Position numbers and translations under genes: made by a program | The notes under the pieces: model-generated | Told to the model about the DNA's origin: nothing | The model's input: only the letters and a program-made list of their open reading frames with translations | Databases searched by the model: none | Part shown: positions 19,431 through 26,909 of the stretch, in pieces | Position numbering within the stretch: the first letter of the stretch is position 1 | How the letters are laid out: each line of letters starts with the position of its first letter | Source: DASSFG01 sp035547915 | Lineage (GTDB): Bacteria > Planctomycetota > Planctomycetia > Pirellulales > JAICIG01 | Direction: 5' to 3' | NCBI GenBank assembly: GCA_035547915.1 | Contig: DASZTS010000104.1 | Span: 50,626-114,625, forward strand | DNA: 64,000 nucleotides

Positions 19431-21461
19431 ATGCCCGTGCCCGGCAACCGCTCGAATTGGGCTACACGCCGGCCGCGACGTTTGTCGCTGGCCTGCGCGG
19501 CGGCGGTGCTTTTGTCCGCCGGCTGCGGGGCCACCCAATACGTCAAAGTGCGGTCGGCACCGCGCAGTCCGCTCGTCGAGCAGCTCAAGCTCACCTCGCG
19601 CGGCGGTCCGGAGCCGAGCGGCCGCACGCTGCAACTGCTGCGTCAATACGCACTGCTCGACGAGTTGCACGGCAACTTGCACCCGCTGCTCGACAAGTTT
19701 CAGGCGATCGTCGATCGCGAGGCGACGCCCGACAAGGTCTATGCGTTCGCCGAGCTGAACTACATCGCCGGACGCAAGGCCGAGATGAAGAATCCGGACC
19801 TGGCGCTCGACTATTTCGGCACGACGGTCACGCACGCCTATCTCTATCTCTTCGATCCCCGTTATGGGCAGATGCGCAACCCTTACGACCCCGAGTTCCG
19901 CGGCGCCTGCGACCTATATAACGGTGCTTTGGAAAGCGCCCTGCGGCTGTTGCAGCAGCGGGGCGGATTGCTGCCCGGCCGAACGTACAGCATCGAGTCG
20001 GCCAGCCAGGCGTGGGACGTACAGATCGCCGTCAGCAAGGGCCGCTGGCGGAACGACGACTTCGCCGAGTTTCGCTTCGTCTCCGACTACGAGGTGCAGG
20101 GGCTGACGAACCAGTTCCACAGCTTCGGCCTGGGTGTGCCGCTCATCGCCATCCGCGAGCGGAAAGAGATCCGGCAAGCGGGCGGACGGCCCGACGAGCA
20201 ATTCTTGCCGGCCTTGCTGAGCTTTCCGGTCACGGCCTTCCTACACGTCGTGCCCGACAACGGCGATTGTCCCAAGGGCACGCGGCCGCGACACGTGGCG
20301 ATTCTCGAACTGTACGACCCGCTCACGGCGACCGACATCGTGCTCGGCAATCGGCGCGTACCGCTCGAGACCGATCTCAGCACGCCGCTGGCCTACTTCC
20401 TCAACGATCCGCAGCTCGACCCGAACAACCCGCGGATCAACCTCGAGACGGTCGCCACGCAGGGGCTGCTGCATCCGGACAAGACGGCGGCGGAAGCCGG
20501 CCTGTATATGCTCCAGCCCTACGAGGCCGACAAGATTCCCGTGCTCATGGTGCATGGCTTGTGGTCCAGCCCGATGACCTGGATGGAGATGTTCAACGAC
20601 TTGCGCGGCGATCCCGAGATCCGCAAGCACTACCAGTTCTGGTTCTATCTCTACCCCACGGCGCAGCCCTTCTGGCAGACGGCTGCCCGGTTGCGGAAGG
20701 ACCTGGCGCACGCCCGTGCGGTGCTCGACCCGCACCACCGCGAACCGGCCTTCGACCAAATGGTGCTCGTGGGCCATAGCATGGGCGGATTGGTGGCCAA
20801 GATGCAGACCGTGGCCAGCCGCGGCGACTTCTGGCACCTGGCCAGCGAAAAGCCTTTTCAATATGTCAAGGCAACGGCCGACGAGCGACAGCATCTGGAA
20901 AACGTCTTCTTCTTCCGACCCGAACCGGCCGTTCGCCGGCTGATCACCATCGCCACGCCGCACCGCGGCAGCAAGTTCGCCAACACGACGACCCGCTGGC
21001 TGGCGAACGAGTTGATCAATCTGCCGCCGATCCCGCTGTTGCACCGCGACGAATTACTCAAGGCGAACCCGGGCGTGTTCAACGAACACAACATCTTGCA
21101 AGTGAAAACGAGCATCGACTCGCTCGCGCCCGATTGCCCGATCCTGCCGGTGCTGCTGAGAGCCGAGCAACCGCCCTGGCTCAAGTGTCACAACATCGTC
21201 GGCGTTCTGCCCGACACGGGCCTGATCGGCTCGGTGGCGGGCGGCACCGACGGCGTGGTGTCGTATGAGAGCGCGCACCTCGACAAGGTGGCATCGGAAT
21301 TGAAGGTCGCGGCAGACCATCTGGCGGTGAACCGTCATCCGCTCAGCATTCTCGAGGTCCGCCGCATCCTGCTCGAGCACCTCCGTGACTTACGATCGTT
21401 CCCCTATGGTCCGGGGACGAGCGAGCGCACCGCCGCCTTCGATGGAGTGATGAGCCGATAG
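19431..21461 (+). CDS. Lipoprotein alpha/beta-fold hydrolase
   Basis: About 676 residues from the ATG at 19431; the frame extends upstream to 19236 but runs through the dispersed repeat. The leader RRPRRLSLACAAAVLLSAGCGAT has a lipobox. The C-terminal half has the hydrolase elements: oxyanion loop VLMVHGLWSSPMTWMEM, nucleophile elbow VLVGHSMGGLVAKM, ITIATPHRGSKFANT and a late HP motif (VNRHPLSILEV) that may hold the catalytic histidine. The N-terminal 280 residues lack a known fold to me. An envelope esterase or lipase role is likely; the substrate is unknown. Confidence 0.8.
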   Translation: MPVPGNRSNWATRRPRRLSLACAAAVLLSAGCGATQYVKVRSAPRSPLVEQLKLTSRGGPEPSGRTLQLLRQYALLDELHGNLHPLLDKFQAIVDREATPDKVYAFAELNYIAGRKAEMKNPDLALDYFGTTVTHAYLYLFDPRYGQMRNPYDPEFRGACDLYNGALESALRLLQQRGGLLPGRTYSIESASQAWDVQIAVSKGRWRNDDFAEFRFVSDYEVQGLTNQFHSFGLGVPLIAIRERKEIRQAGGRPDEQFLPALLSFPVTAFLHVVPDNGDCPKGTRPRHVAILELYDPLTATDIVLGNRRVPLETDLSTPLAYFLNDPQLDPNNPRINLETVATQGLLHPDKTAAEAGLYMLQPYEADKIPVLMVHGLWSSPMTWMEMFNDLRGDPEIRKHYQFWFYLYPTAQPFWQTAARLRKDLAHARAVLDPHHREPAFDQMVLVGHSMGGLVAKMQTVASRGDFWHLASEKPFQYVKATADERQHLENVFFFRPEPAVRRLITIATPHRGSKFANTTTRWLANELINLPPIPLLHRDELLKANPGVFNEHNILQVKTSIDSLAPDCPILPVLLRAEQPPWLKCHNIVGVLPDTGLIGSVAGGTDGVVSYESAHLDKVASELKVAADHLAVNRHPLSILEVRRILLEHLRDLRSFPYGPGTSERTAAFDGVMSR

Positions 21462-21526
21462 GCCGCGTTCGACGCGCGCGGAAACCGTCTCCCCTGTCTT
21501 GCGCAGCGCCGTGCTCCCGCGGCCTC

Positions 21527-23497
21527 TCAGGGTCCTCCGACGATCTGACACCGCCAGAGGAGCACCGCCACGCTGGACCAGTAATAGGCCGTGTACTCCA
21601 GGCCGATCAACAGCGGCGCGACGCCGGGCAGTGAGCGCCCTCCGCGGGTTAGCCGCAACCGGGCGGCCGAAATGGGTAGAGCCCCGGGAAATCCGCAGAG
21701 AAAGGCCCATTCGGTCACCAGGCTCAACTGCCGGCAAAGCGCGTAATAGGCCATACAACCGCCCAAGAAGCACAAGACCACCGCATAGCTGCCAGCGATT
21801 GCCCGACGGCTCAGCCGCGCCTTGCCGCCCCGAGCCTGCTCGACGGTTACCTGGTAGAGGACGAAGAGTGCCAGGGGCCACGTAAAGACGAAGTCGTTGT
21901 ACCAACGGCTGAGCAGCGTGGTACCGGCGGCCGCGAGTAGAAACGCGCCGCCCCAGAACATCCATCGTACAACGGGTATCGACGGCAAGCGGCCCAGGAC
22001 CAATCGCATCGCCCCGGCGACGACGCCAACCACGGCCACCGCAACGCCCATGATCGCCAATCCGGTCACGAACCAGAGGCGGAACCAGGCCGGCGTGGGC
22101 ACGTCGAACGCGTACTCCGGTTCTACTCCCAACAAGGGAGTCAGGTCTCGGTGAGCCTGCCGTGGAATGCTCGCGATCGTGAGCGCCGGCCGGTCCGTCG
22201 GTGGGGAGAAGTGTTTGGGATCGCCGAGATAGACGCACACGGCCCGCGTCTGACTGCGCACGTATAGGCGGCGTCGATAGAGCAGCGGCGCCGTCCAACA
22301 AATCTCGCCCGGCAGCAGCGACGCGCGGCCCAGTTCCTCGTAATGGTCGGCATCGGCCCGCGCCAGGATCAACTCGCCGAGGTCGTTGAACAACAGCAAC
22401 TTGCCGTCGGCGACAAGCGCGCTCGCCTGGCCGGTCTGCGTGGTCGACCAGCGTTCCTTTCCCGAGAGGAAGTCGAGACAGCGAAACGTTCCGCGCGAGC
22501 CGCGGTGCAACTTCGATTGGGCCTCGTGCAGGTCGAAGCCGTAGAGGCAGCCGTCGTGGAGCACGCTCGAGCAAACATCGTTCGACAGCAGGCGGCCTTG
22601 CCAGACGTGGCGGAGCTCGTCACCCTCGGCCGGTAATTCCAACAACTGCGAGCCGGAGCGAAACGGCCCCGAAAACCACAGGTAGGGCTCCGAGTAGATG
22701 GGCCAGGCCGCGTGTTCGCTATAGCCCTGCGATATCTCGCGCCGCCACAACCGGCGACCCGTATCGAGATCGTGGCCGACGAGTGCGTTTTCCAACAGAC
22801 CTACAACCTGGCGGCGGCCGTTCAACATGATGGGCAAGACGGGCACGTAGCTGGCCGAGTCGTCGCCTGCTTGCCAGATCGTACTGCCATCGCCGGCGTT
22901 GAGCGCGACCAGAGAGGCTCCTTTGCCTCCGACCGCCAGCAACACCTTGCCCTGTTCCACGACCGGTGTACACGCATAGCCGAAGCCGGTGCCCTTCCCT
23001 TGGAATTCTTTGACGACGTTCACCGACCAGACCAACCGACCCTCGTCGGTGAGGCATCCCACCAGCCCCGACGGTCCGGAGAAATAAACATGGTTATCGG
23101 CGAGTGTCGGGGTGGCGCGCGGACCGGGGTATAGGCCCGTCATTTCAAAGGGCCAATCGTAGCGATACGTCCAGACCGTATCCCCCGTGCCGGCGTCCAA
23201 GCAGGCGACAACCTGGCCCGAGAGCGTCTGGTACTGTGTGTAGATTCGCTCGCCCGCGGCGACGAAACCGGAGTAACCCTGCCCGAGTTGCCGGGCCCAG
23301 AGCAACGGCGGTCCTGCTGACGACCACGAGTCGGCGAGCCCCGTCTCAGTGGAATGGCCGTCGTAATCGGGCCCGCGCAGGAACGGCCAAGCGTCCTTGC
23401 TCAACGGCTGGGCCGAGTCCGCCGCGACCGATTCGCACGATCGACCGTCGGCGGCGGAAAGAACGAGAATCAGCAGGAGGCGCGCCCAGGGACGCAT
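21527..23497 (-). CDS. PQQ-type beta-propeller protein with C-terminal membrane helices
   Basis: A 656-residue protein beginning with a signal-like segment (LLLILVLSAADG). The region to about residue 440 contains outer-membrane-dehydrogenase-like blades (WPFLRGPDYDGHSTETGLADSW, GQVVACLDAGTGDTVWTYRYDW, ASLVALNAGDGSTIWQAGDDSASYVPV, CLDFLSGKERWSTTQTG), as in the PQQ-binding-like propellers common in planctomycetes. No catalytic residue set was assigned. The C-terminal 200 residues hold several hydrophobic helices (LWFVTGLAIMGVAVAVVGVVAGAM, GGAFLLAAAGTTLLS, WPLALFVLYQVTV, SYAVVLCFLGG), so the propeller is membrane-tethered. The gene lies 55 bp after the neighbouring secreted-protein gene, in the same direction. 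Confidence 0.82.
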   Translation of the reverse strand: MRPWARLLLILVLSAADGRSCESVAADSAQPLSKDAWPFLRGPDYDGHSTETGLADSWSSAGPPLLWARQLGQGYSGFVAAGERIYTQYQTLSGQVVACLDAGTGDTVWTYRYDWPFEMTGLYPGPRATPTLADNHVYFSGPSGLVGCLTDEGRLVWSVNVVKEFQGKGTGFGYACTPVVEQGKVLLAVGGKGASLVALNAGDGSTIWQAGDDSASYVPVLPIMLNGRRQVVGLLENALVGHDLDTGRRLWRREISQGYSEHAAWPIYSEPYLWFSGPFRSGSQLLELPAEGDELRHVWQGRLLSNDVCSSVLHDGCLYGFDLHEAQSKLHRGSRGTFRCLDFLSGKERWSTTQTGQASALVADGKLLLFNDLGELILARADADHYEELGRASLLPGEICWTAPLLYRRRLYVRSQTRAVCVYLGDPKHFSPPTDRPALTIASIPRQAHRDLTPLLGVEPEYAFDVPTPAWFRLWFVTGLAIMGVAVAVVGVVAGAMRLVLGRLPSIPVVRWMFWGGAFLLAAAGTTLLSRWYNDFVFTWPLALFVLYQVTVEQARGGKARLSRRAIAGSYAVVLCFLGGCMAYYALCRQLSLVTEWAFLCGFPGALPISAARLRLTRGGRSLPGVAPLLIGLEYTAYYWSSVAVLLWRCQIVGGP

Positions 23498-23552
23498 GCC
23501 CCCTATGATACCGCGTCGCGATCGAGCGGTTGAACGAAAACTCGCCGGCCCG

Positions 23553-24212
23553 CTAGTTCGGCTTCGAAATCTGCGGCACGTTGGTCAGCGACCTGGCGAA
23601 CTCGGCGTCCGGCCCCGGCATGAGTGTGTTCGGCGCAACGGAGGGTGCACTCGATGAGTTCACCGTGTGTGGACGAGGATTGAAATTCTTCTGTCCGCCT
23701 ACTGAAAGTGCTTGCTGGTTCGCCGCCGGTGCCGAGGCAATTGCCGTCGGCTGGCTGACAAGCTGCCTGTGGACCACAATGTCTTGGCTGACCGTGGTCT
23801 CGGTCGTCACGGGCACCCGCACGGTGCGTGTGACGGGTACGACGCTGCGTTGCACGACCGGTATCTTGACCACCTCGGTCCGCGTCTCCCAGCGGGTGCG
23901 CGGTACGAGCCTTTGCGTCAGATAGGGTTGCACGAACGGGTTGAACCGACCCACCCAGCGCGACTCCCAGACGTATTCGGTCACGGGTGTCTGATAGGTG
24001 CGATACGTGTCGTGCAGTTGGACGTCGCACTTTTCCGTGTAGTAGGTCTGCGGCTGATCGACGCACTGTGTCTGCGTCTGTGGATGCTGGATGGTGCGGT
24101 GCACCTCGTTCCAGGTCTGACCGTTGGCATCCGTTACCGTTCGCGTTTCGTCGGCAGCCGCCGTGACTGCCCAGCCTACCCACAACAAAACAAAGGAGGT
24201 CCGCAGCATCAT
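23553..24212 (-). CDS. Secreted protein with repeated Val/Thr-rich cross-beta segments
   Basis: A 219-residue protein with a signal peptide (MMLRTSFVLLWVGWAVTAAADE). It is rich in T, V, Q and P, with TYRTYQTPVTEYVWESRWVGRFNPFVQPYLTQRLVPRTRWETRTEVVKIPVVQRSVVPVTRTVRVPVTTET spread over residues 65-140, a run of short alternating segments that recalls the YTV-type extracellular proteins of planctomycetes. A cysteine pair lies near residues 50-60. Weak SD GAGGT precedes the ATGs. Cell-wall or surface structure is a plausible job. It is not a recognised family. Confidence 0.7.
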   Translation of the reverse strand: MMLRTSFVLLWVGWAVTAAADETRTVTDANGQTWNEVHRTIQHPQTQTQCVDQPQTYYTEKCDVQLHDTYRTYQTPVTEYVWESRWVGRFNPFVQPYLTQRLVPRTRWETRTEVVKIPVVQRSVVPVTRTVRVPVTTETTVSQDIVVHRQLVSQPTAIASAPAANQQALSVGGQKNFNPRPHTVNSSSAPSVAPNTLMPGPDAEFARSLTNVPQISKPN

Positions 24213-24432
24213 GAAACCTCGCCCAGAATCTTCCGTAAATACTGGAGGGCCGCACCCTGGCCCTTTATCGGCAAGTAATCTATAAAAGCGTTAATCTGCT
24301 CCCCTGTCTTACCAAAACGGCAGGCTGGAGGGCGGATACAGCCCGCCACGCAGAACTTCACAGGGGCCACTCGCCGCCCTACACTGCCCAAGGGTGAAGA
24401 GCTAGGTAAGAGCGATAGTCCCGGCAAAACAG

Positions 24433-24699
24433 ATGATCAGTAAGGAACTCCTCGACATTCTCGTCTGCCCCGAACGTCGCACACGCCTTTCGGTGGCCGA
24501 TGACGAGCTGGTGGCCGACCTCAACCGGGCGATCGAGGCCCGGCGGCTGAAGAACCGCGGCGGAGAGCGCGTCGAGAAGCCGCTCGACGGCGGCCTGCTG
24601 CGTGACGACCGGACCGTGGTCTATCCGATCGTGGACGGCATCCCCATCATGCTGATCGACGAGGCCATTCCGCTCGATCAGTTGGAGAGCCGGGGATGA
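24433..24699 (+). CDS. Trm112-family protein
   Basis: An 88-residue protein with the family start LLDILVCPERRTRL and the C-terminal DRTVVYPIVDGIPIMLIDEAIP. The family has a small zinc-ribbon-like fold, and members activate methyltransferases or act in envelope or tRNA modification; the bacterial role is less clear. Only one cysteine is visible, so a metal site is doubtful. It overlaps the HIT gene by 4 bp in the ATGA arrangement, which implies translational coupling. Confidence 0.85.
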   Translation: MISKELLDILVCPERRTRLSVADDELVADLNRAIEARRLKNRGGERVEKPLDGGLLRDDRTVVYPIVDGIPIMLIDEAIPLDQLESRG

Positions 24700-25040
24700 G
24701 CGGCAAGACGGTCTTTCAGCGGATCATCGACCGCGAGATACCGGCCGACATCGTATTCGAAGACGAGCAGTGCCTCGCCTTTCGCGATATCTCTCCCAAG
24801 GCCCCCACCCACGTCTTGGTTATCCCCAAGAAAGCCATCGCTTCGTTCTGCGATCTGGCCGATGGCGACGCGGAACTGCTGGGCCACATGCTGCTCGTGA
24901 TTCGCGACCTGGCCGCGAAGCTGGCGCTCGATGGCGGCTACCGCGTGGTCGTCAATTGTGGGCCCGACGGGGGTCAATCGGTAGACCACCTCCATTTTCA
25001 TCTGCTCGGCGGACGCTCGCTCGGTTGGCCTCCGGGCTAG
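24696..25040 (+). CDS. HIT-family nucleotide-binding hydrolase (HINT-like)
   Basis: A 114-residue protein. The HINT leader is FQRIIDREIPADIVFEDEQCLAFRDISPKAPTHVLVIPKKAI, and the active-site triad is in QSVDHLHFHLLGGRSLGWPPG, the H-x-H-x-H-x-x motif of purine nucleoside phosphoramidases. The size fits the family. It starts within the Trm112 stop (ATGA), so both are translated from one mRNA, and the SGNH gene follows in the same direction. Confidence 0.93.
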   Translation: MSGKTVFQRIIDREIPADIVFEDEQCLAFRDISPKAPTHVLVIPKKAIASFCDLADGDAELLGHMLLVIRDLAAKLALDGGYRVVVNCGPDGGQSVDHLHFHLLGGRSLGWPPG

Positions 25041-25103
25041 CTCGTCTTGACCCGGCCTGAAAAGGTTGGCACAAGATGGCGCGGCCGATCCACAGGTCGC
25101 GGT

Positions 25104-26273
25104 ATGTCCCTGGCCTATGCAGTCTTTCACGATCGCCGAACGCCCCATCGGCTGACGACGCGCGGAGTCTCGACTTTGTCTGGTACTTCACGACGATGGT
25201 CGACCCGCGACGCCGCCTCGGCGCTGACCGCTTTTGCTTTGACGATGCTCGTTCTGCCCAGGGGCTTGGAACACGGGTTGGGGCCGCCGCGGTCGGCCGA
25301 ATTCGAGGCAAAGTGGGCCGATTTCGAACGTCGCGCCGACGACTGCGACGTGGTCTTTGTCGGCACCAGCCACGTCGCTCGGCATATCGATCCGCAGGTC
25401 TTCGATGCCGCGCTGGCCGAGCAAGACTGGCCGGCGCGCTCCTACAACTTGGGGCTGCCCAAGATGAGTATGCTCGAAGGCTCGGCGCTCGTCGAACGCA
25501 TCGTGCACCGCCGCCCGCGCCGGCTGAAGCTGGTCGTAGTCGAGCCGACGCTCTACATCTATGACGCCGACAACTGGGCCACCGACCGTGCCCTGGCCGT
25601 GCATGACTGGGCAGGCACCCGTACAGCGGTGCACCTGACCTGGGCCAGCGAGACGCGCCGTGGCACCAGCGTTTGGGGCAAGATACAGTGCATCTCGCCG
25701 CACGTGCTTAGTTATCTCTGCCGCGCGTGCGGCCTGAGGTGTGGCGCGCGGTTGTTCACCGCGTCGTCCGAATCGCCGGTGTCGTCTAACGAACCGCCGC
25801 GCGATACGGCCGGCTTTGCGCCCTTGCCGGTCGAGCGCCCGGTTGGTGTTGGACAAACGCCCCCCGCCTGGCAGGAGCGATTCACCCGCTTTTCATGCCT
25901 CACGCCCGACTGGAGCGGCGCACCTCTCAGTTCCGCAGAGTTGGCCTACTTCGACGGGTTGACCGGTCGCCTGCGATCGATCGGGGCCGAGCCCGTGTTC
26001 CTGCTCGGTCCGAAGATGAAGCGCGATTCGCACACCGCCGCCATCTGGACCAGCCATCGGTTGGGCTCCGTCGACGCACCGCTCGTCGACTACTTGCGCG
26101 GTCACTGCGGGCAAGAGATCTACCGCATGGACTATTGGCACGATTTCGACCATCTCAACGCCGATGGCGCGACGCTGTTCTCGCGGCGACTCGCCATTGA
26201 ACTGTCGCGCATGCTGAGCATCGCGTACCAAACGGCTCAGGCCGCACCACTGTCGCCACGCCGGCAACGCTGA
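25104..26273 (+). CDS. SGNH/GDSL-like protein, AlgJ/DltD-like
   Basis: About 389 residues from the ATG at 25104; a TTG at 25047 is possible but weaker. Block I may be CDVVFVGTSHVARHIDPQVFDA, with serine in GTSH, and the late block is YWHDFDHLNADGATLFSRRLAIELS, giving the D-x-x-H pair of polysaccharide O-acetyltransfer proteins. SYNLGLPKMSM and KLVVVEPTLYIY fit the second and third blocks. A hydrophobic stretch near residues 35-55 may be a signal anchor. It could acetylate or deacetylate a cell-surface glycan. No acyltransferase partner such as MBOAT is in view. It is convergent with the membrane gene at 26285. Confidence 0.7.
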   Translation: MSLAYAVFHDRRTPHRLTTRGVSTLSGTSRRWSTRDAASALTAFALTMLVLPRGLEHGLGPPRSAEFEAKWADFERRADDCDVVFVGTSHVARHIDPQVFDAALAEQDWPARSYNLGLPKMSMLEGSALVERIVHRRPRRLKLVVVEPTLYIYDADNWATDRALAVHDWAGTRTAVHLTWASETRRGTSVWGKIQCISPHVLSYLCRACGLRCGARLFTASSESPVSSNEPPRDTAGFAPLPVERPVGVGQTPPAWQERFTRFSCLTPDWSGAPLSSAELAYFDGLTGRLRSIGAEPVFLLGPKMKRDSHTAAIWTSHRLGSVDAPLVDYLRGHCGQEIYRMDYWHDFDHLNADGATLFSRRLAIELSRMLSIAYQTAQAAPLSPRRQR

Positions 26274-26284
26274 TCCCCGGCTTG

Positions 26285-26722
26285 TCAGGGTTTTCGCCCA
26301 GGACCGAAGGCGTACTGCAAGATGCGGCGGATCGCTTCGCGGTCGCTGCTCGTCCAAGAGACGATTTTGGCGCCGGCCATCATCACGCCGAGCGCCAACC
26401 AGGCGAGCACGCAATAGCCGACGCCGAGGACGATCGTTGCCGCCAACGAGGCGAGCGGATATTGCTGGTCGGCCACCTTGATCGTGAGCTTGTCGCCGCC
26501 CAGCGTGTCAGCCCAGTGGTCCAGCAGCGGTCGGGCGTTTTCCGGCGTGTGCAGCGCGTTATAGATCGAGTTGAACAGGTCGACGGCCAGCCAGAGCCCG
26601 GCGACCACCGCGACGATGCCGACCAAGCTCGCGCACATCCGCGGCAACGTCTCCATCGCCGCGGCGATCGACGCGCCCGGTTGATCACCCGCCGGTTGAG
26701 GTTCGTCGATCCCGCGCATCAT
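26285..26722 (-). CDS. Small membrane protein of unknown function
   Basis: A 145-residue protein with two long hydrophobic helices (CASLVGIVAVVAGLWLAVDLFNSIYNAL at about 30-57 and LAATIVLGVGYCVLAWLALGVMMAGAKIV at about 90-118) separated by a polar loop. The last 25 residues are basic and likely cytoplasmic. It is convergent with the SGNH gene, with 11 bp between stops. No family was recognised. Confidence 0.65.
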   Translation of the reverse strand: MMRGIDEPQPAGDQPGASIAAAMETLPRMCASLVGIVAVVAGLWLAVDLFNSIYNALHTPENARPLLDHWADTLGGDKLTIKVADQQYPLASLAATIVLGVGYCVLAWLALGVMMAGAKIVSWTSSDREAIRRILQYAFGPGRKP

Positions 26723-26909
26723 GGCAATCTGGCGTTCGTTGAGACGCTGTTATTTTAGGGCTTCACAGAGCGGCAAACAATCTAAGCCGAGCCGGACATG
26801 GTGCTAGCCCATCGAGCGCTGAACGGAACATCAGGACCCGTCGGCTCCGATTTGCGCGACGATCGAGCGTGTTAGTCCGTTTGCCGGGTAGCGGGTGTAG
26901 AATGAGACG

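Noticed and set aside
26765..26785. AGAGCGGCAAACAATC resembling the end of the three-copy repeat
   Set aside because: The match is short, with no core or second end.
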